NCBI GenBank assembly: GCA_029259655.1
Contig: JAJDET010000193.1
Span: 1 to 34,727, forward strand
From: Planctomycetota bacterium
Lineage (GTDB): Bacteria > Planctomycetota > UBA1135 > GCA-002686595
Direction: 5' to 3'
DNA length: 34,727 bases
The stretch's first letter is position 1. Every line of letters starts with the position of its first letter. The notes under the pieces were generated by a model. The model ran no database searches, was not told where the DNA came from, and saw nothing but the letters and a program-made list of their open reading frames with translations. Shown here one piece after another: positions 1-7,973 of this stretch. The position numbers and the translations under genes were made by a program.

Positions 1-122
1 GGCCGCCCCATCTGTGCACTCCCGCTCGGGGGCGACCCGTTCTCCGAGAAGTCGCTAGCCCGCGGCGATCTCGTCCGGGTGGGTCGCGGGCGTCCCCGGA
101 CCGCGCCCGCCCTTCCCGTCGC

Positions 123-2348
123 TCAGATGGGCGCCTTGCGCAAGCGGAGCGCGTTGGCGATGACCGAGACCGAGCTCAGGCTCATCGCCGCCGCCGCGAT
201 CATCGGGCTCAAGAGCCACCCGGTGAGCGGATAGAGCGCTCCGGCCGCGACGGGCACCCCGACGGCGTTGTAACCGAAGGCGAACACCAGGTTCTGCCGG
301 ATGTTGCGCATCGTGGCCTCGCTCAGGTGGCGAGCCCGGACGATGCCGCGCAGGTCGCCCTTGACGAGCGTCACGGCGGCGCTCTCCATGGCGACGTCGG
401 TGCCCGTTCCCATGGCGATGCCGACGTCGGCTCGGGCGAGCGCCGGAGAGTCGTTGATGCCGTCCCCGGCCATGGCGACCTTGCTCCCCGCGGCCTGCAG
501 CCGCTCGACCGTCCCGAGCTTCTCGTCGGGAAGCGCGTCGGCGATCACCTCGTCGATGCCGAGCTCCCGGCCGACGGCCTGCGCTGTGCCCCGACTGTCG
601 CCGGTGAGCATCACGATGCGAAGGCCCATCGCGCGGAGCTCCCGGACGGCCTGCGGGGTCGAGTCCTTGATGGGGTCCGCGACCGCGATGATTCCGGCGA
701 GCCGACGGTTTCGTGCGAGGAACATCACGGTGGCCCCGGTCTCTCGCAGGCTCTCCGCCTCGCTGCGGTCGGCGTCGGAGACCGCCACCGCCTCCTGTTC
801 CATCAGCGCCAGGTTGCCGAGGGCGACGGGCTCGCCGTCCACGATCGCAAGCACACCCTTGCCCGTGACGGACGAGAAGTCCTGCACGGAACCGGGAGCC
901 ACGCCGCGCTTCTCCGCGCCGCTCAGGATGGCCTGGGCGAGCGGGTGTTCGCTTCGAGCCTCGATGCTCGCGGCCAGGCGCAGCACGGTCTCTTCGTCCT
1001 CACCTCCACGAGGCAGGAGCTTCGTCAGCTCGGGCTTGCCCACGGTGAGGGTTCCTGTCTTGTCGACGACGAGCGTGTCGACGTCGCGAAGACTCTCGAT
1101 GGCTCGAGCGTCCCGGAACAGGACGCCGAGCTGAGCACCCTTGCCCGTGGCCACCATGATGGACATGGGCGTGGCGAGACCGAGGGCGCACGGACAGGCG
1201 ATGATGAGCACGGCCACCGCGTTCAGGAGACCGTAGGCGAACCTCGGCTCCGGGCCCCACAGGCTCCACGCGAGGAAGGACAGGACCGCGCAGACGATGA
1301 CGGTGGGGACGAACCATGCCGCGACCTTGTCGACGAGCTTCTGGATCGGGGCGCGACTCCGCTGTGCTTCGGCGACCATCTGCACGATTCGTGAGAGCAG
1401 CGTCTCGCTACCGACCTTCTCCGCCTCGATCAGGAGGCTCCCGGTCGTGTTCACCGTGCCGCCCACGACCGCGTCTCCGGCCGCCTTCTCGACCGGCATC
1501 GGCTCACCGGTGACCATCGACTCGTCGATGGAGCTCGTGCCCTCGAGCACCTTGCCGTCGACCGGAACGGCCTCGCCCGGCCGGAGGCGGAGACGGTCGC
1601 CGACCTGGACGACGTCGAGGGTCACCTCCTCCTCGTCGCCCGCGTCGTCCACGCGGCGCGCTGTCTTCGGCGACAGGTCGAGCAGTGCGCGAATGGCGGC
1701 TCCGGTGCTGCTTCGCGCGCGGAGCTCGAGGACCTGACCCAGGAGCACCAGCGTGACGATGACCGCGGCGGCCTCGAAGTAGAGGGCGACTCCGTGCTCG
1801 CCCCGGAAGCCGGCCGGGAAGACTCCGGGGGCGAGGACGGCGACGGTGCTGTAGGTGTAGGCGACGAGCACGCCCAGCCCGATCAAGGTGAACATGTTGA
1901 GTCGCCGCCGCGCGAGCGACTCGCCGCAACGAACGAGGAGCGGCCAGGCGGCCCAGAAGACGACGGGGGTGGCGAGCACGAGCTCGAGCCACCTCGACCC
2001 GTCCCCGAGAATACCGCGAACCGGCGAGCCCGGCAGGACCATGTCGCCCATGGCGACCAGGGCGATGGGCAGGGTGAGCACCGTGCTCCAGAGGAAGCGG
2101 CGACGCATGTCGCGCAGCTCCGAGTCGTCCTCCTCGACCTGGACCTCGACAGGCTCGAGGGCCATGCCGCAGATGGGGCACGAGCCCGGCCCCGTCTGCC
2201 GCACCTCGGGATGCATGGGGCAGGTGTAGGTGGCACCAGCCAGCTCGGGCGTGGGCGCTGTCTTCGCCGGTGCGTTATTGCCGCAGCAGTCGTGGTCGAC
2301 TTCCGAACCGGAGCGATCCTTGGTATCGGGCGTGTTCAGCGTGTTCAT
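123..2348 (-). CDS. copA: Copper-translocating P-type ATPase (CPx type) with N-terminal Cys-rich metal-binding module
   Basis: This is a heavy-metal P1B ATPase that would export Cu(I) across the inner membrane at the cost of ATP. Numbered from the chosen start, a YTCPMHPEV...GSCPICGM module (heavy-metal-binding domain, about 41-65) stands where HMA domains usually sit. Membrane helices follow, then the actuator motif TGEP, the ion-site CPC at about 385-387, the phosphorylated Asp in DKTGTLT (about 429), an SEHPLA motif and the [10 protein letters not shown] hinge. The end is TGA at 123-125. The start is uncertain: ATG at 2348 has AGGA ten bases upstream, while in-frame ATGs at 2402 and 2414 add 18-22 residues without a clear ribosome-binding site. 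Open frame continues to 3035 but runs antisense to the next gene. CPC plus the metal-binding module favours copper (or silver); the exact metal is inferred. The gene is divergent from the MgtC-like gene. Confidence 0.93.
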   Translation of the reverse strand: MNTLNTPDTKDRSGSEVDHDCCGNNAPAKTAPTPELAGATYTCPMHPEVRQTGPGSCPICGMALEPVEVQVEEDDSELRDMRRRFLWSTVLTLPIALVAMGDMVLPGSPVRGILGDGSRWLELVLATPVVFWAAWPLLVRCGESLARRRLNMFTLIGLGVLVAYTYSTVAVLAPGVFPAGFRGEHGVALYFEAAAVIVTLVLLGQVLELRARSSTGAAIRALLDLSPKTARRVDDAGDEEEVTLDVVQVGDRLRLRPGEAVPVDGKVLEGTSSIDESMVTGEPMPVEKAAGDAVVGGTVNTTGSLLIEAEKVGSETLLSRIVQMVAEAQRSRAPIQKLVDKVAAWFVPTVIVCAVLSFLAWSLWGPEPRFAYGLLNAVAVLIIACPCALGLATPMSIMVATGKGAQLGVLFRDARAIESLRDVDTLVVDKTGTLTVGKPELTKLLPRGGEDEETVLRLAASIEARSEHPLAQAILSGAEKRGVAPGSVQDFSSVTGKGVLAIVDGEPVALGNLALMEQEAVAVSDADRSEAESLRETGATVMFLARNRRLAGIIAVADPIKDSTPQAVRELRAMGLRIVMLTGDSRGTAQAVGRELGIDEVIADALPDEKLGTVERLQAAGSKVAMAGDGINDSPALARADVGIAMGTGTDVAMESAAVTLVKGDLRGIVRARHLSEATMRNIRQNLVFAFGYNAVGVPVAAGALYPLTGWLLSPMIAAAAMSLSSVSVIANALRLRKAPI

Positions 2349-2546
2349 GCTCGCAGAGTCCTCTACAGCCTGCACGTTGCCATTCTCTTCGCTCGTGAGC
2401 ATCCTGGTTTCCATCTCGATAGTCCAAGGGAGCACGAGCAAGGCCCCGAACCCAAGGGGGACAAGGATGCGGCGGACTGGCGCGACTGCTTGTGGCGAGG
2501 GTGTCCGCGGCCGCGCGGTGGCGCGGCCACCCCGGAGGCACCGGGC

Positions 2547-3080
2547 ATGCAGCACGAGATGGGCGCGATGCCGGGCTCCTCGCCGGCCGAGGTCCGGTAC
2601 TCGTGCCCGATGCACCCGGACGTGGTCGAGGACAAGCCCGGCTCGTGCAAGAAGTGCGGCATGTCGCTCCAGGTGGAACGCCAGTTCCGCGGCAAACCCG
2701 CCGGGATCCGGACGAGCATCCTGATCTGCCTGAGCACCGCGATCTTCATTCATCTCGGAGCCAGCAGCCAGGGCGAGGGAGCGGACCCGACGCGCGTTCT
2801 GGGTCAGCTCGTCTCCGGCGTCGGCTTTCTCGGCGCCGGCGTCATGATGTCGCGCAACGGCGTGGTCACGGGCGTGACGACAGCCGCCGTCATCTGGATC
2901 CTCGCCAAGATCGGGGCGGTCATCGGCTTCGGCTACTTGAACGGGGCTCTGACGCTGTCGTTGGTGACCGTCATCATCCTCGTCGGCATCGAGATGCTCG
3001 AGTCGAGCGTCCGCTGGCTCGCCCGCGGCGTGCACGGAGTCGGCCGCCGCGAGTCTGAACAGGAGCCGCCGCCGAGTTGA
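2547..3080 (+). CDS. Fusion of Cys-rich heavy-metal-binding module with an MgtC/SapB-like membrane domain lacking its first helix
   Basis: The protein has 177 aa. Residues 18-40 form a CPMHPDV...GSCKKCGM module of the type found in copper ATPases and CusB-like proteins. It joins directly at [14 protein letters not shown] (about 43-56), which is the conserved MgtC segment that normally follows transmembrane helix 1 (GLERExxGKPAGLRT in the family). The remaining MgtC hallmarks are present: [41 protein letters not shown], and a last hydrophobic helix. About four helices are left, so the usual first helix has been replaced by the metal-binding module. The start ATG is well placed behind GGAGG at 2534-2538, eight bases away. 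MgtC proteins are linked to Mg2+ limitation and F-ATPase control. A role in metal sensing or homeostasis beside the divergent copper pump is inference. Confidence 0.8.
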   Translation: MQHEMGAMPGSSPAEVRYSCPMHPDVVEDKPGSCKKCGMSLQVERQFRGKPAGIRTSILICLSTAIFIHLGASSQGEGADPTRVLGQLVSGVGFLGAGVMMSRNGVVTGVTTAAVIWILAKIGAVIGFGYLNGALTLSLVTVIILVGIEMLESSVRWLARGVHGVGRRESEQEPPPS

Positions 3081-3107
3081 AACCGGCGACCGAAGCGTTA
3101 GTCGCCT

Positions 3108-3710
3108 CTAGTCGCGCAACCCGATGTGTCCCGGCTGCTCGCGGACGCGGTCGAGCCATGTCCCGATCCGTGGGTAGCCTTGGAGCTCGAAGCCGCCCTC
3201 CGGCGCGACGTGCGTGTACGCGAAGAGCGCGATGTCCGCGATCGTGTAGCGGCCCGCGGCGAAGAAGTCGTTCTCGGTCAGGTGGCGCTCCATGACGCGC
3301 AGCGCACGGTGCCCGGCGGACTGCCAGCGGTCGACTTGCTCGGCCGACGGCTTCTCGGCCTCCAGCACGAGCTCATGCCGGGCCGTCGCGATGTTGGGCT
3401 CGTGGTTGTTCTGCTCGAAGCTCATCCACTGCAACACTCGCGCACGAGCCCGTTTCTCCGCAGGCAGGTACGGCGTGCCCTCCGCCAGGTAGTAGAGGAT
3501 CGCCGTGGACTCGACCAGCGCCGTGCCGTCGTCGAGCACGAGTGTCGGGATCTTGCCGATCGGGTTCCTCGCGAAGAACGCCTCGCCGCGCTGCGCGTCG
3601 CGATCGCCGACGACAGAGACGTCTTCTTTCGTGAACGGGATTCCAAGGTGCGAGAGCAGCAGGCGGACCTTGTAGCAGTTGCCGGACTCCAGGTTGTCGT
3701 AGAGGTGCAT
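3108..3710 (-). CDS. Glutathione S-transferase family protein
   Basis: The 200-aa protein has the two-domain GST layout. An N-terminal thioredoxin-like domain (about 1-80) carries LYDNLESGNCYKVRLLLSHLGIPF, the cis-Pro segment NPIGKIPTLVLDDG, and the glutathione gamma-Glu binding pair in LVESTAILYYLAE. An all-helical C-terminal domain (about 90-200) includes the N-capping-box-like segment FAAGRYTIADIALFAYTHV. Proteins of this type conjugate or reduce electrophiles with glutathione in the cytoplasm; the substrate is not predictable. ATG at 3710 begins exactly at the family N-terminus, so the longer upstream frame is ignored, although no clear ribosome-binding site precedes it. It ends 27 bases from the convergent MgtC-like gene. 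It is the last of three minus-strand genes with the hemoglobin-like and SnoaL-like genes, but a gap of about 194 bases suggests separate transcription. Confidence 0.9.
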   Translation of the reverse strand: MHLYDNLESGNCYKVRLLLSHLGIPFTKEDVSVVGDRDAQRGEAFFARNPIGKIPTLVLDDGTALVESTAILYYLAEGTPYLPAEKRARARVLQWMSFEQNNHEPNIATARHELVLEAEKPSAEQVDRWQSAGHRALRVMERHLTENDFFAAGRYTIADIALFAYTHVAPEGGFELQGYPRIGTWLDRVREQPGHIGLRD

Positions 3711-3904
3711 GGTCGATCGATCGGGGAGGCTGCGGAGGAGCGAGGTGCCGATTGTGCCCGGATCCGATCCCGGCCTGCGTGACGCGACCGGATCTCGACA
3801 CGAACGGCGGCCGACCGCGTTCCGAGACAATCCCCCGGCCGAGCAGATGGGCGTCGCGTTCGCCGAGCCTCGAAGGGCGCGGTCCACGCGACGCCTGCGG
3901 TCTC

Positions 3905-4435
3905 CTAGGCTCCCTCGACCTCGACGATGTCGGGCCGCAGAGTGCCGATGATGACGAGCAGCTCGTTCTTCTCGGCGTCCGGGACGGCGAACCCGTCGAG
4001 GGTCGAGACGAGGTGCCCGACCACGATGTCGAACTCGGAGGCCTTGATGCCGAGTCCGCCATGGGTCGTCTTCGCGGAACGGCTGATGACCTTGCAGGGG
4101 CCACCGGTCACGAAGCAGACGAGGTTCTTGTTCTTCTGGCGGAACCCCTCCCGCGAGTCGTCGCTCATTCCGAAGAAGCGCTTGCCGACGACCGGATCGT
4201 CGAAGAGCTTCTGCGCAAAGACGTCGACGACGGCAGAGATGGCCTCGTAGCCGCCGAGTCGGTCGTAGAGCGTCGCCCGCTGGGAGGCAAGCGATGCATT
4301 CGCCGCGACTGCCTTCGGTTTCGGCTGCGGTGACGGCTCGGTCCGGTGGGTCGTGGCTGCGCAGCCAAGGGTCGAGACGGTGAGCGCCATGGCACCGAGC
4401 CACAGTGCGCCGCGAGAACGAGGTCGAGTAGACAT
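3905..4435 (-). CDS. Exported truncated hemoglobin (group 1-like), probable lipoprotein
   Basis: The protein has 176 aa. The first about 25 residues form a signal peptide (basic start, hydrophobic GALWLGAMALTVSTLGC) ending at Cys25, which fits a loose lipobox. A Pro/Ala-rich linker follows, then a 2-on-2 globin from about residue 55: TLYDRLGGYEAISAVVDVF (helices A/B), FFGMSD, FVTGGPCKVISR (the GGP stretch before helix F) and TTHGGLGI, with the proximal haem ligand His125. Truncated hemoglobins bind haem and handle O2, NO or peroxide. Most are cytosolic, so export is unusual. ATG at 4435 has AGGAG five bases upstream. The next gene upstream, the SnoaL-like one, ends 54 bases away, so co-transcription is possible. 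Haem-fold identification is firm; lipidation is inferred. Confidence 0.85.
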   Translation of the reverse strand: MSTRPRSRGALWLGAMALTVSTLGCAATTHRTEPSPQPKPKAVAANASLASQRATLYDRLGGYEAISAVVDVFAQKLFDDPVVGKRFFGMSDDSREGFRQKNKNLVCFVTGGPCKVISRSAKTTHGGLGIKASEFDIVVGHLVSTLDGFAVPDAEKNELLVIIGTLRPDIVEVEGA

Positions 4436-4489
4436 GAGTGCTCCTGGGGTCGAGGGTCGTGTATTGGCGGGTACGTCTTGGGAGCTCGT

Positions 4490-4867
4490 CTACGGCGCCT
4501 GGTAATAGCGCTCGCTGACGATCTTCCCGTCCTTCCAGCGGTGGGCGAGAATCTCGTTCCAGACGATGTGCTCCCCGTCCTTGGCGGTCATGTCGAACGT
4601 CCACTCGGAATAGGTGACGTTCTTCCCGATGCCGGTTCCGTGCAGCGTCGCGCCGTTGAACTTCTCGATCGTCGCGAAGAAGCCCTCGAGGTGGGCGCGC
4701 TCCGCGGCCTTGCCCCGGCGCGGTTCGTCGTTGCCCTCCTGGAAGACGCAGTCGTCGGCGAAGAACTCGTCCAGCGCACCCAGCATGTCTCCGGCCTTGG
4801 CCTTGGCTGTGCACGCCGCTTCGAGGTCGGCGATGTCCGTGGATCGAGAGGTCGTGGAAGCACTCAT
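4490..4867 (-). CDS. SnoaL-like / NTF2-like domain protein
   Basis: The 125-aa protein fits the single-domain alpha+beta barrel of the SnoaL-like polyketide cyclase/NTF2 superfamily. An N-terminal helix (TDIADLEAACTAKAKAGDMLGALDEFFADDCVFQEGN) is followed by the RRGKAAERAHLEGFFATIEKF region and by strands with WTFDMTAKDGEHIVWNEILAHRW and KDGKIVSERYYQ. The closing KIVxERYY is typical of this family. Members range from isomerases and dehydratases to simple ligand-binding proteins, so no reaction is assigned. ATG at 4867 follows an AGGGAGA element at a suitable distance; an in-frame upstream start at 4963 would add 32 Arg-rich residues and is unlikely. There is no signal peptide, so it is cytoplasmic. 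It precedes the exported hemoglobin gene and may share its transcript. Confidence 0.82.
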   Translation of the reverse strand: MSASTTSRSTDIADLEAACTAKAKAGDMLGALDEFFADDCVFQEGNDEPRRGKAAERAHLEGFFATIEKFNGATLHGTGIGKNVTYSEWTFDMTAKDGEHIVWNEILAHRWKDGKIVSERYYQAP

Positions 4868-5060
4868 CGGTCTTCTCCCTGGTTTGGAATGTGGGCGGCG
4901 AGGACCGCGTCGTCGTTCGACCCGTCTCCTCGCACTCCCCTCCGATGCCCGCGCGTCGCCCACGTGTCACCGATCCGCCTCACGCCTGCCTGACCCGCAG
5001 GTAACCTGCTAAGGTGTTGACGGTGAACGGATTACGGAGACAGGTCACACGGGCCGTCCG

Positions 5061-6953
5061 ATGAGGGAGGAGGGCTCGACGAGGTCGCACGGGATCCGGC
5101 GGTTCGGGATCTTCGAGCTCGACCCGGCCCAGGCGGTCTTGCGCAAGAACGGCAGGCCCGTCCGGATCCAGGACCAGCCCCTGCGGTTCCTCGCAGTGCT
5201 CACCGAGCGCCCCGGCACGCTGGTCACGCGCGAGGAGCTCCGAGCCGAGCTGTGGGCCGACGGGGAGTACGTCGACTTCGACCGTGGACTCAACACGGCG
5301 GTCAACCGCCTGCGTCGGGCGCTCGGAGATTCGGCGGAGAACCCCCGGTTCATCGAGACCGTCCCCCGGCGCGGCTACCGTTTCCTGGCACCGCTCGAGG
5401 GAGTCGTCGAACCCGAGCGCGCCCCTGAAGTGCCGTCGCCACCCGAGGGCGAGCGCGCAACACACGGCAAGCGCACGAAGGCCCTCGCCATCATGGCTCT
5501 GGGCGTGACCGCGATCCTCTCGGTCTCACTCCTCCTGCGCGACCGCCTCTCTCACGCGTCGCCGACGGACCGTGTGATGCTCGCCGTGCTCCCGTTCGTC
5601 GATGTGAGCCCGGACCCCGAGCCGTACCTCGGGGACGGACTGACCGAGGAGCTGATCGGACGTCTGGGCGGCTTCTCTCCCGAACGGCTGGGCGTGATCG
5701 CCCGGACCTCGGTGATGACCTACAAGGGGACGACGGAGACGGTCGAGCGTATCGGGGAGGAGCTCGACGTCGACTTCGTCCTCGAGGGGAGCGTCCTCAG
5801 GGACGGCGACGCTGTCCGGGTCATGGTGCGGCTCATCGAGGTCGAGGATCAGGCGCAGCTCTGGACGCAGAGCTACCAGCTCGACCTGGGAGAGATCCAC
5901 GGCGCACAGACCGACGTGGCACAGAGCCTCGGTACGTTCCTCACCGGCGAGTCCCGCGCAGAGACGTCCGCGAGCACGCCTTCGCCCGTCGATCCGCGCG
6001 CGTACGACGCGTACCTCAAGGGCGTCTACTTCCGCGACATGCTCACGGAAGACGGGTTCCGAAACGGCATCGAGCTGTTCGAGGAGTCGATCTCGTACGA
6101 ACCCGAGTTCGCGCCCGCCTACGCCGGTATGGCCGCTTGCTACTGCTTGCTCTCCGGTCACGGGCTCGAGGTCGAAGAGCCGGCCACGCTCATGAGCAAG
6201 GCGCGGAGCATGGCGAATCACGCTCTGAGCCTGGACGCGGACCTCCCGATCGCCCACGGCGCGCTCGGCATGGCGAAGCTGAAGTACGAGTGGGACTGGG
6301 ACGGGGCGGAGGCCGAGTTCCTGCATGCTCTGGAGCTCAACCCTCAGGAGCCGGCGGTCCACATCTGGTACGCGTACCTGCTCTCGTCGCAAGGACGCAA
6401 CGACGAGGCGCTCGAGCACGTCGAAACGGCGCGGAGCCTCGACCGCTTCTCGCGCGTCGCGAACCTGAACGTGGCGTGGCAGTACTACGAAGCTCGCCGC
6501 TACGAGCGGGCTCTCGCGGAGTTCGACGCCACGCTGGAGCTGCATCCCGGATCGTGGATCGGGTACTGGGGGCGCGGGCTCGTCCACTCCGGACTGGGCA
6601 ATCACGACGCCGCGAAGAGAGACCTCGACCGCGCGGTAGAGCGCTCCGGGCAGCACCCGTCGGCGCTGGGCGGGTCGGGGTACGTACTGGCCAGAGCCGG
6701 CGAGCACGCCCTCGCGGAGGGCGTACTGCGCGAGCTGACTCGGCGCTCCGAAACGGAGTACGTGCCGCCCAGCGTCCCGGCCAGCATCTGCGCCGCGCTC
6801 GGCGATCTCGATCGGGCATTCGAGTGGCTCGAGAAGGCGTATGCCCTGCGCTCGCGCTCGCTCGTGTGGCTCGCCGTCGCGCACGAGTTCGATCCGCTGC
6901 GTTCGGACCCGCGCTACGAGGACCTGCTCCGGCGCATGCAGCTAGAGGGCTGA
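5061..6953 (+). CDS. CadC-like transmembrane transcriptional regulator with winged-helix and TPR domains
   Basis: The protein has 630 aa. The N-terminus (about 12-110) is an OmpR/PhoB-type winged helix: FGIFELDPAQAVLRKNGRPV, TREELRAELW, VDFDRGLNTAVNRLRRALGD and the wing motif IETVPRRGYRF. A basic stretch and one membrane helix follow at about 137-158. Beyond it is a domain opening VMLAVLPFVDVSPDPEPYLGDGLTEELI and holding LDVDFVLEGSV, as in adenylate-cyclase-associated and FlgO-like proteins. The remainder, to about 625, is a run of tetratricopeptide repeats. The architecture implies a one-component sensor whose DNA-binding domain is cytoplasmic and whose TPR region senses periplasmic partners. 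Its targets are unknown. It stands alone on the plus strand between two minus-strand groups. Confidence 0.9.
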   Translation: MREEGSTRSHGIRRFGIFELDPAQAVLRKNGRPVRIQDQPLRFLAVLTERPGTLVTREELRAELWADGEYVDFDRGLNTAVNRLRRALGDSAENPRFIETVPRRGYRFLAPLEGVVEPERAPEVPSPPEGERATHGKRTKALAIMALGVTAILSVSLLLRDRLSHASPTDRVMLAVLPFVDVSPDPEPYLGDGLTEELIGRLGGFSPERLGVIARTSVMTYKGTTETVERIGEELDVDFVLEGSVLRDGDAVRVMVRLIEVEDQAQLWTQSYQLDLGEIHGAQTDVAQSLGTFLTGESRAETSASTPSPVDPRAYDAYLKGVYFRDMLTEDGFRNGIELFEESISYEPEFAPAYAGMAACYCLLSGHGLEVEEPATLMSKARSMANHALSLDADLPIAHGALGMAKLKYEWDWDGAEAEFLHALELNPQEPAVHIWYAYLLSSQGRNDEALEHVETARSLDRFSRVANLNVAWQYYEARRYERALAEFDATLELHPGSWIGYWGRGLVHSGLGNHDAAKRDLDRAVERSGQHPSALGGSGYVLARAGEHALAEGVLRELTRRSETEYVPPSVPASICAALGDLDRAFEWLEKAYALRSRSLVWLAVAHEFDPLRSDPRYEDLLRRMQLEG

Positions 6954-6984
6954 CAGTAGGAGAGGCCCCGGCGCGTCGCGATTC

Positions 6985-7359
6985 CTATTCGCCCTGCTTC
7001 TGCGCGTTGAGGACCGCCAGAACGAGCTCCTCGGGGATCTTCTCGGAGACCGAGAGATCGGTCATGGCCAGCACGGAGAGCTCCATGGTCCGGCGATAGC
7101 TCTCGAGGTAGGCAGTGCAGTCCGGGCACACCGAGAGGTGGCGATCGAAGACCGTCGCGCGCTCCTTGGCGAGCTCGCCGTCGATGAAGGAGTGGAGGAA
7201 GTCGACGAACTCCTTGCACGTGAGCTCGCTGCAGGTCGAGGTGAAATCGCTGCACTCCGAGCACTCCTCGGCGTGAGCCTTCAGCTCCACCTCCTCACCT
7301 CGGGGCAGGTTGCCGCGCAGGTGCTCGTGAGTCTTGTCTCGAAACTCGGGACAGTTCAT
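6985..7359 (-). CDS. Anti-sigma factor with two tandem zinc-binding (ZAS) sites
   Basis: This is a soluble 124-aa protein without a membrane helix. It carries two zinc-binding anti-sigma sites with identical spacing: Cys3/His29/Cys33/Cys36 and Cys48/His74/Cys78/Cys81. Both end in the diagnostic HxxxCxxC, and every ligand is offset by 45 residues, which indicates internal tandem duplication. Such domains clamp ECF sigma factors and are often redox- or metal-sensitive, so release of the partner by thiol oxidation is plausible but inferred. Its ATG overlaps the TGA of the sigma gene by four bases (ATGA), so the two are translationally coupled and this is very probably the cognate anti-sigma factor. 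The C-terminal 40 residues contain no recognised domain. Confidence 0.88.
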   Translation of the reverse strand: MNCPEFRDKTHEHLRGNLPRGEEVELKAHAEECSECSDFTSTCSELTCKEFVDFLHSFIDGELAKERATVFDRHLSVCPDCTAYLESYRRTMELSVLAMTDLSVSEKIPEELVLAVLNAQKQGE

Positions 7360-7973
7360 GCCGGCTCCGCAAGGTGGGGCTCGATGAGATCCCTCAGGGC
7401 CTGGCGAGCTCGGTGGACCCGGAGCTTCGCTGCGTTCTCGCTCACGTCCAGGGCCTCGGCGATCTCTCGGTGAGACAGCTCATCGAGGTCTCGGAGGATC
7501 AACGGTATCCGGTAGTTGTCGGGAAGCTCCTCGATGTGCGAGCGGACCCGGCGGCAGAGATCGTCTCGAAGTGCGGGCGTGTCGGCGCCTTCGTGCCAGC
7601 GCATCTGGGCCGCTGCGAACGTCCCGTTCTCGCCGAACTCGGGCAGATGAGAGTCGAGAGCCGTCTCGTTTCGCACCCCCCTGGCGCGGAGCCTCATCAT
7701 GACCGCGTTGATCGTGATGCGGTGCAGCCATGTTCCGAGCTTGGCGCGCCCGTCGAACGTGCCGAGCGACCGGAGTGCAGAGAGGAAGGCGTCCTGCACG
7801 GCGTCCTCTGCGTCGGTCTCGTTCGTCAAGAGACGAAGCGCCGTGGCGCGCATTCTCCCCGCGTGCTTCCGGACGAGCTCCTCGAAGGCGTGCGGCACTC
7901 CCTCCCTGAGCCCGTCGAGCAGCGTTCTCTCCTCCAGCACATGGCCAGGGTAGCGGATCCCTGTCCGCGTCAC
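7356..7973 (-). CDS. ECF-type RNA polymerase sigma factor
   Basis: Sigma region 2 is clear (HAFEELVRKHAGRMRATALRLL, then ETDAEDAVQDAFLSALRSL and LGTWLHRITINAV). Region 4 is PDNYRIPLILRDLDELSHRE followed by the recognition helix around VSENAAKLRVHRARQALRD. It directs RNA polymerase to a small regulon and is held by the anti-sigma factor encoded next. The start shown is a GTG whose last two bases fall in the TGA of the upstream membrane gene (GTGA overlap), giving 205 aa. A second GTG at 7940 would give 194 aa, closer to the usual ECF length; neither has a good ribosome-binding site. The end overlaps the anti-sigma ATG by four bases. The full unit is zinc-ribbon membrane protein, sigma factor, anti-sigma factor. 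Confidence 0.9.
   Translation of the reverse strand: MTRTGIRYPGHVLEERTLLDGLREGVPHAFEELVRKHAGRMRATALRLLTNETDAEDAVQDAFLSALRSLGTFDGRAKLGTWLHRITINAVMMRLRARGVRNETALDSHLPEFGENGTFAAAQMRWHEGADTPALRDDLCRRVRSHIEELPDNYRIPLILRDLDELSHREIAEALDVSENAAKLRVHRARQALRDLIEPHLAEPA

Noticed and set aside
1-122. Possible gene tail at the left edge
   Set aside because: Short open frames exist but none shows a recognisable protein end; nothing can be supported.
2349-3035. Extension of the copper ATPase frame far upstream to 3035
   Set aside because: It runs antisense to the MgtC-like gene, which has a good ribosome-binding site and clear domains; the extended N-terminus is Asp/Arg-rich shadow sequence without family match.
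5017-5060. TTGACG as promoter of the CadC-like gene
   Set aside because: No acceptable -10 box follows at the right spacing.
5526-6884. Minus-strand frame of 452 codons
   Set aside because: Antisense shadow of the TPR regulator, typical of high-GC DNA.
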